Shown here one piece after another: positions 1 to 8,299 of a stretch of DNA of 18,466 nt. The stretch spans positions 1 to 18,466 of the forward strand of contig JBIKVN010000034.1 of assembly GCA_044356865.1 (NCBI GenBank), in the 5' to 3' direction. Position numbers and translations under genes: made by a program. The notes under the pieces were generated by a model, which ran no database searches, had not been told where the DNA came from, and saw only the letters and a list, made by a program, of their open reading frames with translations. The stretch comes from JBEIUL01 sp044356865 (GTDB lineage Bacteria > Planctomycetota > Phycisphaerae > Phycisphaerales > SM1A02). Numbering within the stretch: the first letter of the stretch is position 1; the number at the start of each line of letters is the position of its first letter.

Positions 1-35
1 CTCGCGACCGAACTCCGAAGCTAGGATCTCCTCCC

Positions 36-1268
36 ATGAGCCCGAACGCCACGCAGACCGCTCCCGCCCCGACCGCCACCGACCGCTTCACCGACGAGGA
101 TCGCGCCCGGCTCATCGCCGACGTCGAGGCCTACTGCGAGGAGTTGCGGCCCATCGAGGAGATCAAGTACCTCGAGCGCGAGTTCAACCCGGCCATCGCT
201 TCGCTCGCGAAGAAGCACGGGATCTGCGGCATCCCGGTTCCCAAGAAGTACGGCGGCCGCGGCTGCGACAGCCTGACCTACGCCCGCATGCTCGCCCGCA
301 TCAACCGCGAGGGCTCGGGTCCGCGGACCTTCTTCAGCGGCCAGTCGTCGATCGGCCAGTACCCGATCCTGAAGTACGGCACCGAGGACCAGAAGCAGCG
401 CTACCTGCCGAAGTCGGCGGCCGGCGACCTGATCCTCGCCTTCGGCCTCACCGAGCCCGATGCGGGCTCGAATCCGCTCGAGGGCACCACGACCTACCGC
501 CGCGAGGGCGACAAGCTCGTCATGAACGGCGTGAAGTACCTGATCTCGAACGGCTCGATCGCCGACGCGGTCATCGTGTTCGCGTTCCCCGAGGGCGCGA
601 CCGGCGACGCCCGCCGAATGAGCGCGATCATCGTCGACACCGCCGGCTCGACCTTCGAGAAGGAGCAGCTCCACTCGAAGCCCGGCATGTACACCTGCGA
701 CACCGCGATGTTCTCGATGAACGAGCACGTGATCCGCGGCGACAACCTGCTCGGCAAGGAAGGCGAGGGCTTCCGCATCGCGATGCACACGCTGGTCTCG
801 GGCCGTCTTTCGGTCGCGTCGGGCTGCCTCGGCTCGATCGAGGACTGCCTCACCGAATGCATCGAGTGGGCGAGGACCCGCCACCAGCACGGCAAGGAGA
901 TCGGCCGCCACCAGCTCGTGCAGGATCATCTCGCGAAGATCGAGATGGCCCGGGCCACGAGCGAGGCGATGATCGAGCGGGCCGCCCACGCCAAGCAGCT
1001 CTCCGATGACAACCCCGGCGACCGGAACCTGCTCGCCGACGCCGACTACAAGGTCGCGCAGGCCAAGTTCTTCGCGAGCAACGCCGCTTGGGAAGCCGCC
1101 GATCACGCGGTGCAGATCTTCGGCGGCCGTGGCTGGAGCGAGCTCTACCGCCCCTTCCGCCACCTGCAGGATGTCCGCGTGTGCCGCATCTACGAGGGCA
1201 CCGACGAGGTCATGAAGCTCAAGATGGGCGCCAAGCTCCTCGGCAAGGAGTTCGAGGCGTTCAAGTGA
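36..1268 (+). CDS. Acyl-CoA dehydrogenase, short/medium-chain type
   Basis: The product is a 410-residue FAD-dependent acyl-CoA dehydrogenase, which would introduce the alpha-beta double bond into an acyl-CoA and pass electrons to an electron-transfer flavoprotein. The family's FAD/substrate motif FGLTEPDAGSNP lies at residues 136-147. The C-terminal CRIYEGTDEV segment carries the expected catalytic base at Glu387, and an FGGRGW motif precedes it. Length matches the roughly 380-410 residues normal for the family. The ATG is preceded by AGGA at 23-26, nine bases away, which could be a Shine-Dalgarno; TAGGAT at 22-27 could equally be a -10 hexamer of a short-leader transcript. The gene stands alone on the + strand and converges on the CoxG-like gene. 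Chain-length or branched-chain specificity cannot be read from the sequence; isovaleryl- or short-chain substrates are plausible given the leucine-type dehydrogenase nearby. Confidence 0.93.
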   Translation: MSPNATQTAPAPTATDRFTDEDRARLIADVEAYCEELRPIEEIKYLEREFNPAIASLAKKHGICGIPVPKKYGGRGCDSLTYARMLARINREGSGPRTFFSGQSSIGQYPILKYGTEDQKQRYLPKSAAGDLILAFGLTEPDAGSNPLEGTTTYRREGDKLVMNGVKYLISNGSIADAVIVFAFPEGATGDARRMSAIIVDTAGSTFEKEQLHSKPGMYTCDTAMFSMNEHVIRGDNLLGKEGEGFRIAMHTLVSGRLSVASGCLGSIEDCLTECIEWARTRHQHGKEIGRHQLVQDHLAKIEMARATSEAMIERAAHAKQLSDDNPGDRNLLADADYKVAQAKFFASNAAWEAADHAVQIFGGRGWSELYRPFRHLQDVRVCRIYEGTDEVMKLKMGAKLLGKEFEAFK

Positions 1269-1299
1269 GCCGGTGAGCCGGAAACGATGAGACGAGCGC

Positions 1300-1323
1300 A
1301 GGGCCCGCAGCGATGCGGGCCCT
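1300..1323. terminator. Perfect hairpin between convergent genes, possible terminator
   Basis: A 10-bp perfect inverted repeat (AGGGCCCGCA at 1300-1309 and its complement at 1314-1323) closes a GCGA tetraloop. It lies between the stops of the + strand acyl-CoA dehydrogenase (1268) and the minus-strand CoxG-like gene (1371). No T-run follows it on either strand, so intrinsic termination is uncertain; it could instead act as an mRNA 3' stabiliser. The remainder of the 102-base gap shows nothing recognisable. Confidence 0.45.
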
Positions 1324-1370
1324 GTTCATGGACGGGCCGGGGCGTCGGGCGGGCAGGGGCCGGGTTGACG

Positions 1371-1826
1371 TCAGCCGGCCGCCAGCGTCTTCCGCATCGC
1401 TTCCCAGCCGTCCTTCAGCGTCTTGTCGGCGGCGGCCTTGATGAGCGACGGGCCGATCGCCGAGACGAGGCCCTTCCGCTCGGTCACGCGGGCCTCGTAG
1501 CGGGCCTTGGTGCCAGCGCCGTCGGGCTCGAGCGTGATGGTGCTCTCGATGGTCATCGACATGCCGATGCCCTCCGACTTCGCGGTCTGCACGATGGTCT
1601 TGCCGGGCACCTTCTCATCGAGCGTCATGGTCACCCGCAGCGTGCCGCGGATGAAGCTGAAGCCTGGCCGCACGACCAGCTTCAGCGTCCGGTCGTCGAC
1701 CCGCTCGACGCTCTGCACGTCGGCCATGTGCTTCGAGACGAGCTCGATGTTCTTGAGGGCGTGCAGCACCCGATCGGGCGGGAAGGCGAGGAGTTCCTCG
1801 CCGACGAAGGGTTCGATGGCGGCCAT
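1371..1826 (-). CDS. CoxG-like SRPBCC (START/Bet v1-fold) protein
   Basis: A small protein of 151 residues whose pattern matches the SRPBCC superfamily, in particular relatives of carbon monoxide dehydrogenase subunit G (CoxG): an N-terminal FPPDRVLHALKNIE helix, alternating strands in the middle, and a long C-terminal helix ending EAMRKTLAAG. These domains form a hydrophobic ligand pocket; the ligand here is unknown. No carbon monoxide dehydrogenase genes are nearby, so a role in that enzyme should not be assumed. The frame is open upstream to 2252, but I chose the ATG at 1826 because the homologous-looking domain starts there and the upstream part overlaps the cytochrome gene. It begins 23 bases after that gene's stop and is probably co-transcribed with it. 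No clear Shine-Dalgarno is visible. Confidence 0.8.
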   Translation of the reverse strand: MAAIEPFVGEELLAFPPDRVLHALKNIELVSKHMADVQSVERVDDRTLKLVVRPGFSFIRGTLRVTMTLDEKVPGKTIVQTAKSEGIGMSMTIESTITLEPDGAGTKARYEARVTERKGLVSAIGPSLIKAAADKTLKDGWEAMRKTLAAG

Positions 1827-1849
1827 GGGAGGCGAAGGGTAGCGGGATT

Positions 1850-4702
1850 TCAGCGGCTGAACGCGGGGGCCCGCGGGTCGCCGCCCGACTGGAGGTACGC
1901 GATGAGGTCGGCGAGCTCGTCGCGCGACAACGGGTCGACGAGGCCGGCCATCATCGGCGAGATGGTAGCGGGGCGGCGGGCGATGATCGTCGCGGCGTCG
2001 AGTTCGGTGGTGGCCTGCGGGGCAAGGAGGTTCTCGGCGAGGCGGACCTTGCCGTTCTCTTCGGAAAGCAGGCGGCCGACCACGAGGCGGCCGTCCGCAA
2101 GTTCGAACTCGGTGAAGCGGTACTGGTCGCTGACGGTCGCGCTCGGCGCGACGATCGCCTCGGCGAGCTCGCGCGGGCCGAAGCGGTTGCCGACGCCGGT
2201 CAGGTCGGGGCCGCCCGCGCCGTCGCCGGGGAATGCCGCGAAGCGGTGGCACGCGGCGCAGGCGGCGGCGCGGTACATCGCCTCGCCGCGGGCGAAGTCG
2301 CGATCACGATGCGGTTCGCCCGCGACGGCGACGACCTCGTCGAGCGTCCACTGGCGGCCGGGGCCCTGCGGCCGTGGCGCGTCGGCGACGATCGGAATCT
2401 CCTCGCGCGAGAGCCGGTCGAACCGTTCGCGCCGCTCGGCGGGTATGTTCGCAAGGGCGTCCTGCCGGATCTTCTCGAGGAAGCCCTTGAACGACGCGCC
2501 GCCCGAGGTGCGGGCGGCCCGCGTGAACCAGCGGAAGTAGCGCTCGCGAAGATCGTCGGTCCAGCCGTCCTTCGCGTTACGGAGGCTGGCGATGACGTGG
2601 ACCTGTTCGCGCTGCGGGCTGGCCGAGATCATCTTGAGGATCGCCGGACCGTAGCCGTCGCTGCGGGCGAGCAGGTTCTCGTCGACCGCCTCGACCGCCG
2701 CGTCCTGCCGCTCGAGCAGCGGGATCGCCCGGGCCACGACGGTGCGCGAGCCGAGCGCGACGAGAAGATCGCAGAGGTCGCGGTTCGCGGCGAAGTCGTC
2801 GCTTGGGTAGAGCGGCTCGAGGCGGGCGAGGAGGCGGATTCGCACTTCTTCGGGCGGCAGGCCCTGGCGGATGATGGTGAGGGCCAGGGCACGAAGCCAC
2901 ATGCGGCGCTCGTCGACGGTCGCGGAGTTCCAGTCGAGGGCGCTCAGCGTCTCGAGGATCCGCGGCTGGTCGCTGCTCGACCCGACGCGGGCGAGGGCGA
3001 CGCACGCCTCGATCCGCGCGAGGTTCGACGGCAACGAGAGGGTCTGGGCCGCCCAGCGCTCGGTCGGCTGGTGCTCGAGGGCGATCCGGGCCGCCCAGCG
3101 GAGAAAGCGATCGGGATCACCGAGCCGGGCCAGCGCCGCATCGACCGCCTCCGGCGGCGCGTCTTCGCGGTGGAACGACTCAAGTTCGCGCCGGGCTTTC
3201 CGCGCCTCGGCGAATCGCGCGTCCGGCCCGGGCTTCGGCCCGGCCGGCGCCGCAGCCCGCACGCGGTAGATCGCGCTCGCCGCGTTCCGTCCGCCGACCG
3301 CGAAGTACATCGCGCCATCCTTCGGCGAGGCCACGGCGTCGGTCAGCGGCAGCGGCTTCCCGCTCAGGAACTCCTCGCGCCGGGCCTGGTAACTCGCACC
3401 ATCGGGCTCGAGGAACACCGCGTGCATCGTGCCGAAGGTCCAGTCGAGCAGATAGAGCGCGTCTCGCCACGGCGTCGGGAACGCGAGGTCGGTGCCCGCG
3501 AGCAGCCCGGTCGGCGAGCCCGGTCCGAGGTCGATCGTCGCCGGCAGCGAATCGGGGTACCACGCTGGCCACTTGCCCGAGCCGCTGCGCCAGCCGAATT
3601 CGGATCCGCTGGTCGCGTGCCCGAGCCGCGTGGGCCGGTACCACGGGGCGCCCATGTCCCACTCCATGTCGGCGTCGTAGGTGAAGAGCTCGCCGTCGGC
3701 GTTGAACGCGATGTCGTAGGGGTTGCGCATCCCGATCGAGACGAGTTCCCAGGTCTTGCCGTCGGCGTCGGTGCGGCAGATCCATGCACCCGGCGCGAGG
3801 ATCCCGACCGCGTGGCCGTTCGCGTCCCACATGCGGGGCAGCAGGTGGTCTTCCTTCCACGACCGGGCGAGCGTCGAACGCTCGGGCTCGGGCAGTTGCG
3901 TGTGGTTCCCCGAGACGACATAGACCATCCCGTCGGGGCCGATCTCGACGGCGTGCGGACCGTGCTCGCCGCCGTCGCCGGGGATCTTCCGCAGCAGTTC
4001 GACGGCGTCGAGCTTGCCGTCGCCGTCGGAGTCACGCACGCGGCAGAGACCTTGGGAATCGCCGCCGTTCACCACCGCGTAGAGGTCATCTCCGCGGAAG
4101 ACAAGGCCCTGGGCTCCGGCGATCTTCGCGGGAATCGCCGTCAAGACCGTCTCCGCCGGATCGCCGCCGGGTGGGCAGGGCGCGATCTCGATCAGGCCCG
4201 AGTACTGGCCGCAGCCGACGAGCGTGCCGTCTGGCTTCGCCGCCAGCGAGACGATCGAGCCGAGGTTTCTCGGGATCACCGCGACGAGTTCGCAGATGAA
4301 GCCGTCCGGTACGGTGATGCCGCGATTGACGTCGCCGGTCCTGAAGCCCGAGATGTTGCCCCACGGTCCCTCGCCGAGGGCGTAGAGCGTTTTCGCGGGC
4401 GTGCCGGCATCGTCGACCCACGACGCGTCGGTCACCTCGTGCAACACGATCGCCTGCGTGCGGTCCTTGAGGACGATCTCGGCGACAGCCCCGGCCGGTC
4501 CGCCCTCGTTGCGGGCGCTGATGCGGATCTCGTTTGAACCGATCGTGAGATGCGGCGTGAGATCGACCTCGTTCGCCCACGACCAGTCGCGGTTCTCGCC
4601 CACGACCTGGCCGTTCACCGACAGCTCGCCCGCGTTGTCGATCGCGAAGCGGGCGGTGGCCCGCAGGCGTTCCGGCACCTCGATCGTCTTCTTCAGGACC
4701 AC
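1850..4702 (-). CDS. PVC-type membrane-bound dehydrogenase with cytochrome c domain (body of an interrupted gene)
   Basis: This frame of 950 residues, taken from a GTG at 4702, holds four regions. Residues 1-85 form a galactose-binding-like beta sandwich with an ELSVNGQVVG motif. Residues about 130-480 form a sorbosone/glucose dehydrogenase-like beta-propeller. Residues about 490-740 are helical, HEAT-like repeats. Residues about 800-945 form a Pirellula/Verrucomicrobium-type heme-binding domain (TIGR02603-like). The heme site is CAACH at 815-819 (bases 2246-2260), followed by GPDLTGVGNR, and SPMMAGL at 915-921 probably supplies the axial Met. Such proteins are periplasmic, probably sugar- or alcohol-oxidising; the substrate is unknown. 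The GTG has no convincing ribosome site. The frame continues upstream through nine more sense codons to a TAG at 4730-4732, beyond which the same frame encodes the membrane anchor. I therefore infer one interrupted gene (1850-4978). Confidence 0.88.
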   Translation of the reverse strand: MVLKKTIEVPERLRATARFAIDNAGELSVNGQVVGENRDWSWANEVDLTPHLTIGSNEIRISARNEGGPAGAVAEIVLKDRTQAIVLHEVTDASWVDDAGTPAKTLYALGEGPWGNISGFRTGDVNRGITVPDGFICELVAVIPRNLGSIVSLAAKPDGTLVGCGQYSGLIEIAPCPPGGDPAETVLTAIPAKIAGAQGLVFRGDDLYAVVNGGDSQGLCRVRDSDGDGKLDAVELLRKIPGDGGEHGPHAVEIGPDGMVYVVSGNHTQLPEPERSTLARSWKEDHLLPRMWDANGHAVGILAPGAWICRTDADGKTWELVSIGMRNPYDIAFNADGELFTYDADMEWDMGAPWYRPTRLGHATSGSEFGWRSGSGKWPAWYPDSLPATIDLGPGSPTGLLAGTDLAFPTPWRDALYLLDWTFGTMHAVFLEPDGASYQARREEFLSGKPLPLTDAVASPKDGAMYFAVGGRNAASAIYRVRAAAPAGPKPGPDARFAEARKARRELESFHREDAPPEAVDAALARLGDPDRFLRWAARIALEHQPTERWAAQTLSLPSNLARIEACVALARVGSSSDQPRILETLSALDWNSATVDERRMWLRALALTIIRQGLPPEEVRIRLLARLEPLYPSDDFAANRDLCDLLVALGSRTVVARAIPLLERQDAAVEAVDENLLARSDGYGPAILKMISASPQREQVHVIASLRNAKDGWTDDLRERYFRWFTRAARTSGGASFKGFLEKIRQDALANIPAERRERFDRLSREEIPIVADAPRPQGPGRQWTLDEVVAVAGEPHRDRDFARGEAMYRAAACAACHRFAAFPGDGAGGPDLTGVGNRFGPRELAEAIVAPSATVSDQYRFTEFELADGRLVVGRLLSEENGKVRLAENLLAPQATTELDAATIIARRPATISPMMAGLVDPLSRDELADLIAYLQSGGDPRAPAFSR

Positions 4703-4729
4703 CGCGTCGCCGCCGGATTGCGACCAGAT

Positions 4730-4732
4730 CTA
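4730..4732 (-). other. In-frame TAG interrupting the cytochrome gene
   Basis: Codon 83 of the 1850-4978 frame is TAG (plus-strand CTA). Its neighbours are CAG (Gln) before and ATC TGG TCG (Ile-Trp-Ser) after. Replacing the middle A by G gives TGG, so the junction would read PQ-W-IWSQSGG; a Trp-Ile-Trp motif is common at the start of the beta-sandwich in related proteins. This suggests either a recent nonsense mutation, a sequencing or assembly error, or a recoded stop. No other frame disruption is visible on either side. Confidence 0.85.
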
Positions 4733-4978
4733 CTGCGGGACTTTCGCGGGAACCGCAGGCCTTGCTGCGGGCGCCTCGGGAGCCGCGGTGGCCGCTTCGG
4801 CGGCCGAACGGATCGAGTCGAGGTCCTGCGGCGCCGTCGGCGCGTCGCCCCGGTTCGACAGCGTGGTGCCCGTTCCGCGGAAGACCGTCCACACTGCCGC
4901 GCCGGTGGCCGCCAAGCCGATCACGACGCCGCCGACCACGATCCAGGGAAGCGAACCGGTTCCGTCGCGATGGCTCAT
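4730..4978 (-). CDS. N-terminal membrane-anchor fragment of the PVC-type cytochrome protein
   Basis: A frame of 82 residues starting at the ATG at 4978. Residues 12-33 form one hydrophobic segment (IVVGGVVIGLAATGAAVW core), followed by a linker rich in Ala, Pro and charged residues that ends PAKVPQ. It stops at TAG 4730-4732 in exactly the same frame as the 950-residue protein downstream. A single transmembrane anchor plus an Ala/Pro linker is the expected beginning of an envelope-anchored dehydrogenase/cytochrome protein, so I read this as the detached N-terminus and not as an independent small gene. If the stop is genuine, the body would lack its export signal and could not receive heme c in the periplasm unless the stop is read through. 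No Shine-Dalgarno is evident; a weak TTGATG/CATGCT promoter-like pair lies at 5008-5013 and 4985-4990. Confidence 0.75.
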   Translation of the reverse strand: MSHRDGTGSLPWIVVGGVVIGLAATGAAVWTVFRGTGTTLSNRGDAPTAPQDLDSIRSAAEAATAAPEAPAARPAVPAKVPQ

Positions 4979-5024
4979 GGGCGAAGCATGGCGGGAATGG
5001 CCCCAGCCATCAAGCGAGTTCCGG

Positions 5025-5063
5025 AAAATGCACGACGGGCGACCAACTGAGCCGCCCGTCGTG
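5025..5063 (-). terminator. Intrinsic terminator of the Glu/Leu/Phe/Val dehydrogenase gene
   Basis: On the minus strand an 11-bp perfect stem (arms 5053-5063 and 5031-5041, CACGACGGGCG with its complement) encloses an 11-base loop and is followed by a short TTTT run (plus-strand AAAA at 5025-5028). It begins 18 bases past the dehydrogenase stop codon. It separates that gene from the cytochrome gene starting at 4978, which implies that the cytochrome gene has its own promoter. Confidence 0.75.
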
Positions 5064-5081
5064 AGGAAACTCGATCCGGTC

Positions 5082-6155
5082 TCAGCGACCCGCGCCGACC
5101 GGCTGCTTCTTGGCGCCCGCCGCGATCCGCCGCTTCGCGTACGCGACCGCCGCCGCCGCCATCGACGGGGCGCTCTCGCCTTCCTTGAGGACGGCGAGCG
5201 TGGTGTGCTCGATCGCCGCGACCTTGCGGTCGATCTCCGCCTCGGTGAGGCCGAGGTAGAGGCCGGCAAGGCGGATCAGCCCGCCGGCGTTCGCGATGAA
5301 GTCGGGGGCATAGAGAACACCCTTCTGCTTGAGCGACGGGCCGTCGCGATCGGGCACGGCAAGCATGTTGTTCGCGGTGCCGCAGATGATCTTGCACTTG
5401 AGTCCGGCGATCGTCTTCTCGTCAAGCACGCCGCCGAGGGCGCACGGGGCAATGATGTCGACCTCCTCGTGGAAGAGGTTCTTGTCGTTGCCGATCTCGA
5501 CGCAGCCGAGCTCCTCGACCGCCCGCTTGAGGGTCGGCACGTGGACGTCGGTCACATAGACCACAGCGCCTGCCTCGCGCAGCAGCTTCGCGAGCTTGTA
5601 GCCCGTCGCGCCCGCGCCCTGGATCGCGACCTTCAGGTTCTTGAACTGCACCGGCATGCCGAGGTGCTGGAGGCATGCCTTCATCGAGTTGAAGCAGCCC
5701 TGCGAGGTGAACGGCGAAGGGTCGCCGCCGTGGCTCACGGTGTTGCCGCCCATGACGTGCTTGGTCTCGGTCGCCATCCAGTCGCAGAACTGGGGGCTGA
5801 CCCCGACGTCCTCGGCGGCGATGTAGGCGCCGGTGAAGGTATCGACGAAGCGGCCCATGGCGCGGGCCTCGGCCTCGGTCGGCTGGTGGCCGGCCTTCGG
5901 CAGGATGATCACGCTCTTCGCCCCGCCCATCGCGAGCTCGGCGGCGGCCGCCTTGTAGGTCATGCCCTCCGAAAGCCGCAACACGTCGTGCACCGCTTCG
6001 CCTTCGCTCGCATACGCCCAGCGACGGGTGCCACCGAGGGCGTTCCCGAGGACGGTGGAGTGGATCGCGATGATCGCCTTGAGGCCGGTCGCGGGATCCT
6101 GGTGGAAGGCCACGCGCTCGTGGCCGTGGCTTGCCATCTGCTCAAAAAGCTTCAT
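5082..6155 (-). CDS. Glu/Leu/Phe/Val dehydrogenase (leucine dehydrogenase-like)
   Basis: A protein of 357 residues of the amino-acid dehydrogenase family, which reversibly and oxidatively deaminates an amino acid to its 2-oxo acid with NAD+. The substrate domain carries GGTRRWAY and GMTYKAAAAELAMGGAKSVI (residues 64-83). Lys68 and Lys80 fall at the same numbers as the substrate-binding and catalytic lysines of Bacillus leucine dehydrogenase, and AAEDVG follows at 113-118. The Rossmann motif QGAGATGYK spans 179-187, and Asp203 at the end of the second strand fits NAD over NADP. Leu40 and Ala113 match the leucine enzyme pocket, but GGLIRL (291-296) replaces the usual GGVINV, so leucine, valine or phenylalanine are all possible. 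The ATG has a good GAGGA ribosome site six bases upstream. The gene is monocistronic between two terminators. Confidence 0.92.
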   Translation of the reverse strand: MKLFEQMASHGHERVAFHQDPATGLKAIIAIHSTVLGNALGGTRRWAYASEGEAVHDVLRLSEGMTYKAAAAELAMGGAKSVIILPKAGHQPTEAEARAMGRFVDTFTGAYIAAEDVGVSPQFCDWMATETKHVMGGNTVSHGGDPSPFTSQGCFNSMKACLQHLGMPVQFKNLKVAIQGAGATGYKLAKLLREAGAVVYVTDVHVPTLKRAVEELGCVEIGNDKNLFHEEVDIIAPCALGGVLDEKTIAGLKCKIICGTANNMLAVPDRDGPSLKQKGVLYAPDFIANAGGLIRLAGLYLGLTEAEIDRKVAAIEHTTLAVLKEGESAPSMAAAAVAYAKRRIAAGAKKQPVGAGR

Positions 6156-6161
6156 TCGGAG

Positions 6162-6166
6162 TCCTC
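6162..6166 (-). promoter_or_regulatory. Shine-Dalgarno GAGGA of the amino-acid dehydrogenase gene
   Basis: GAGGA on the minus strand lies six bases before the ATG at 6155 and fixes that start. It is one of the few clear ribosome sites in the window. Confidence 0.7.
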
Positions 6167-6199
6167 GTCGTCGAAAGGGTCGCGGGCGGGTTCGGAAGG

Positions 6200-6224
6200 A
6201 AAACCCCGCCGGGAAACGGCGGGG
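6200..6224 (-). terminator. Intrinsic terminator of the acyl-CoA dehydrogenase operon
   Basis: On the minus strand an 8-bp all-GC stem (arms 6217-6224 and 6204-6211, CCCCGCCG and CGGCGGGG) with a 5-base loop is followed directly by TTTT (plus-strand AAAA at 6200-6203). It lies 76 bases past the stop of the long acyl-CoA dehydrogenase and upstream of the amino-acid dehydrogenase start at 6155, so that gene should be transcribed separately. Confidence 0.78.
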
Positions 6225-6299
6225 AGGATCGGAAGCGTAGCGTGAAGGTCCGGTCCGTGGCGAACGCGGGATGCGTTCCCGGATACGGCGTCCGCGGTC

Positions 6300-8237
6300 T
6301 CAGCCCCCGGAGGACGCGCGGAAAATCGAGCCCGTCCCGAACTGGGGAATCCCCTTCAGGTCGGGCTCCTTGCCGGTACCGCGGGCGGTCATGTCGGGGG
6401 TCTTCTCGGGGATGTCGTAGTGGCCGTTCGGCTTGCCGTCGATCCACTTCATCGCGGCGGTCGCGGCGGCCTTGACGCTGGCGTCCGAGTTGATGGTGAG
6501 GTTCCGCTGCTCGCGGACGATCTCGTCGTTGGCAATCGCGCAGAGGTGACGGACGATCGCGAGCTCGTACTCGAGCTCATTGCCGTGCAGGCCGCCGTCG
6601 ATGCGGGCCTGCAGCTTCGAGATCGAGCAGACCATCGCGTGGATCCACATCGAGACGAGGGCGAGCCGCCGCTGGACGAGGCCGGCGGTGACGAGCCTCT
6701 CCTCGTGCTCCTTGAAAGCCATCTTCACCGAGTGGCTGTGGTCGGCGATCCGTCGCATGACCTCGTCGAGGAGCGGCTTGAGCCGGCCGTCGATGTTCGG
6801 GGCGACGGGCACCGAGGGCCGCACGCCGAGGAAAAGCTGGGCGCCGATCTTCATGCTGGCCCCGAGGTTGCCGAACGGCTTGTTCTTGATCGCGAGCATC
6901 CACTCGCCGAGCTGCTTCGAGCCGTAGGCGAAGAGGAAACTGTGCATGACCTCGTTCGCGCCCTCGACGATGATGTTGATCCGCGAATCGCGCCAGATCC
7001 GCTCGACGTCGTTCTCGGTCATGTAGCTCTCGCCGCCCATGACCTGCAGGCAGTCGTCGACGGTGCGGAAGCCGAACTCGCTGCAGAAGACCTTGCAGGT
7101 GGCGGTCTCGAGCATGATGTCGGCGTCGCCGCGGTCGAGGAAGCCGGTCGTCGCGTAGAGCATCGCGTCCATCGCGTAGACGTACGCGCCCATGCGGGCG
7201 AGCTTCTCCTGCACCGGATCGAACTCTCCGATCGGGCGGTCGAACTGCTGGCGGTACTTCGCCCACTTGAGGGCCTGCTCGTAGGCGTAGCTCGCCCCGC
7301 CGAGCATGCCGGCGGACAGCGTGCAGCGGCCGTAGTTCAGGCAGGTCATCGCGATCTTGAAGCCCTGGCCTTCCTTCGCCAGCAGGTTCGCCTTCGGGAC
7401 CTTCACGTTCGTGAGCTTGATGCGGGCCTGCCAGGTTCCGCGGATGCCGCACTTCGAGCGGTTGCGGCTGAAGATGTCGACGCCCTCCATGTCGGGCGTG
7501 CAGATCAGGGCGGTGACGACATCCTTCTCCTTGCCGGTCTTCGGGTCCTTGATCTTCTGCTGGGCCATCACCGTGAAGAGGCCGGAGAGCGCGCCCGACG
7601 TCGCCCACTTCTTCTCGCCGTTCAGGATGTAGTGCGTGCCGTCGGCCGACAGCTCGCAGCGGGTCTCCTGGCCGCCCGCGTCGCAGCCGACGTTCGGCTC
7701 GCTGAGGCAGAAGGCGCTGAGCGTGCCTTTCGCCATCTGCGGCAGGAACCGCTTCTTCTGCTCGTCGCTGCCGAAGAGCATGACCGCCTTGCAGCCGATC
7801 GATTGGTGGGCCGAGACCAGCACGGCGGTCGAGCCGCAGGCCCGGCCGATCCGCTCGAGCACGCGGTTGTAGCTGGTGATGCCGAAGCCGCCGCCGCCGA
7901 ACTCGACCGGGATGGTCATGCCGAGCACGCCGAGGTCGAAGAGCTTCTGGATCGCCCACTGGGGGATCTCCTGCTTCTGGTCGATCTCGTGCACCGGGTG
8001 CTCGGTGCGGAGGTAGTGGTCGAGCCGGGCCAGAAGCTCGTCGCAGCGGCGGGTCTCCTCGGCCGACATCTTCGGATAGGGGAAGGCGAGCTCGGGACGG
8101 AAGCGGCCCCAGAAGTAGTTCTTGATGAGACCCATCGTCGACGGGTCGGGCCCGAGCATCTCCTGGGCCTGTTCGATCTGCTTGCGGTCTTTCTCGGAGA
8201 TGTTCTTCAGGTCCTTGGCCAGGTCGGTCGCGGTCAT
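6300..8237 (-). CDS. Long (VLCAD/ACAD9-type) acyl-CoA dehydrogenase
   Basis: At 645 residues this acyl-CoA dehydrogenase is longer than the classic 380-410. The extra length is an N-terminal stretch of about 90 residues and a helical C-terminal domain after about residue 450, the architecture of very-long-chain acyl-CoA dehydrogenases. The FAD/substrate motif FCLSEPNVGCDAGG is at 176-189, the R-QFDRPIGEFDPVQEKLARM segment at about 329-349, and the catalytic base is probably Glu425 in NIIVEGANEVM. A larger frame is open upstream, but the ATG at 8237 is chosen because the preceding 62 bases separate it from the hydratase stop (8300). No strong Shine-Dalgarno is visible. It is the last gene of a probable operon with the enoyl-CoA hydratase and ends near the terminator at 6200-6224. 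It should do the first step of beta-oxidation; substrate length is inferred only from architecture. Confidence 0.92.
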   Translation of the reverse strand: MTATDLAKDLKNISEKDRKQIEQAQEMLGPDPSTMGLIKNYFWGRFRPELAFPYPKMSAEETRRCDELLARLDHYLRTEHPVHEIDQKQEIPQWAIQKLFDLGVLGMTIPVEFGGGGFGITSYNRVLERIGRACGSTAVLVSAHQSIGCKAVMLFGSDEQKKRFLPQMAKGTLSAFCLSEPNVGCDAGGQETRCELSADGTHYILNGEKKWATSGALSGLFTVMAQQKIKDPKTGKEKDVVTALICTPDMEGVDIFSRNRSKCGIRGTWQARIKLTNVKVPKANLLAKEGQGFKIAMTCLNYGRCTLSAGMLGGASYAYEQALKWAKYRQQFDRPIGEFDPVQEKLARMGAYVYAMDAMLYATTGFLDRGDADIMLETATCKVFCSEFGFRTVDDCLQVMGGESYMTENDVERIWRDSRINIIVEGANEVMHSFLFAYGSKQLGEWMLAIKNKPFGNLGASMKIGAQLFLGVRPSVPVAPNIDGRLKPLLDEVMRRIADHSHSVKMAFKEHEERLVTAGLVQRRLALVSMWIHAMVCSISKLQARIDGGLHGNELEYELAIVRHLCAIANDEIVREQRNLTINSDASVKAAATAAMKWIDGKPNGHYDIPEKTPDMTARGTGKEPDLKGIPQFGTGSIFRASSGG

Positions 8238-8299
8238 GGGGGGTCTCGGGGTGGGGGGAGTCGCTGGGGTTCGGTGAGATCGGGAATCGGAGTCGCCGG

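Noticed and set aside
2246..4537. A 763-residue + strand frame antisense to the cytochrome gene
   Set aside because: The minus strand encodes clear propeller and heme-binding motifs; the + strand product has no recognisable features.
4730..4732. Pyrrolysine insertion at the TAG
   Set aside because: No pyrrolysine system is known to me in planctomycetes, there is no methyltransferase context, and a Trp codon changed by one base explains the site more simply.
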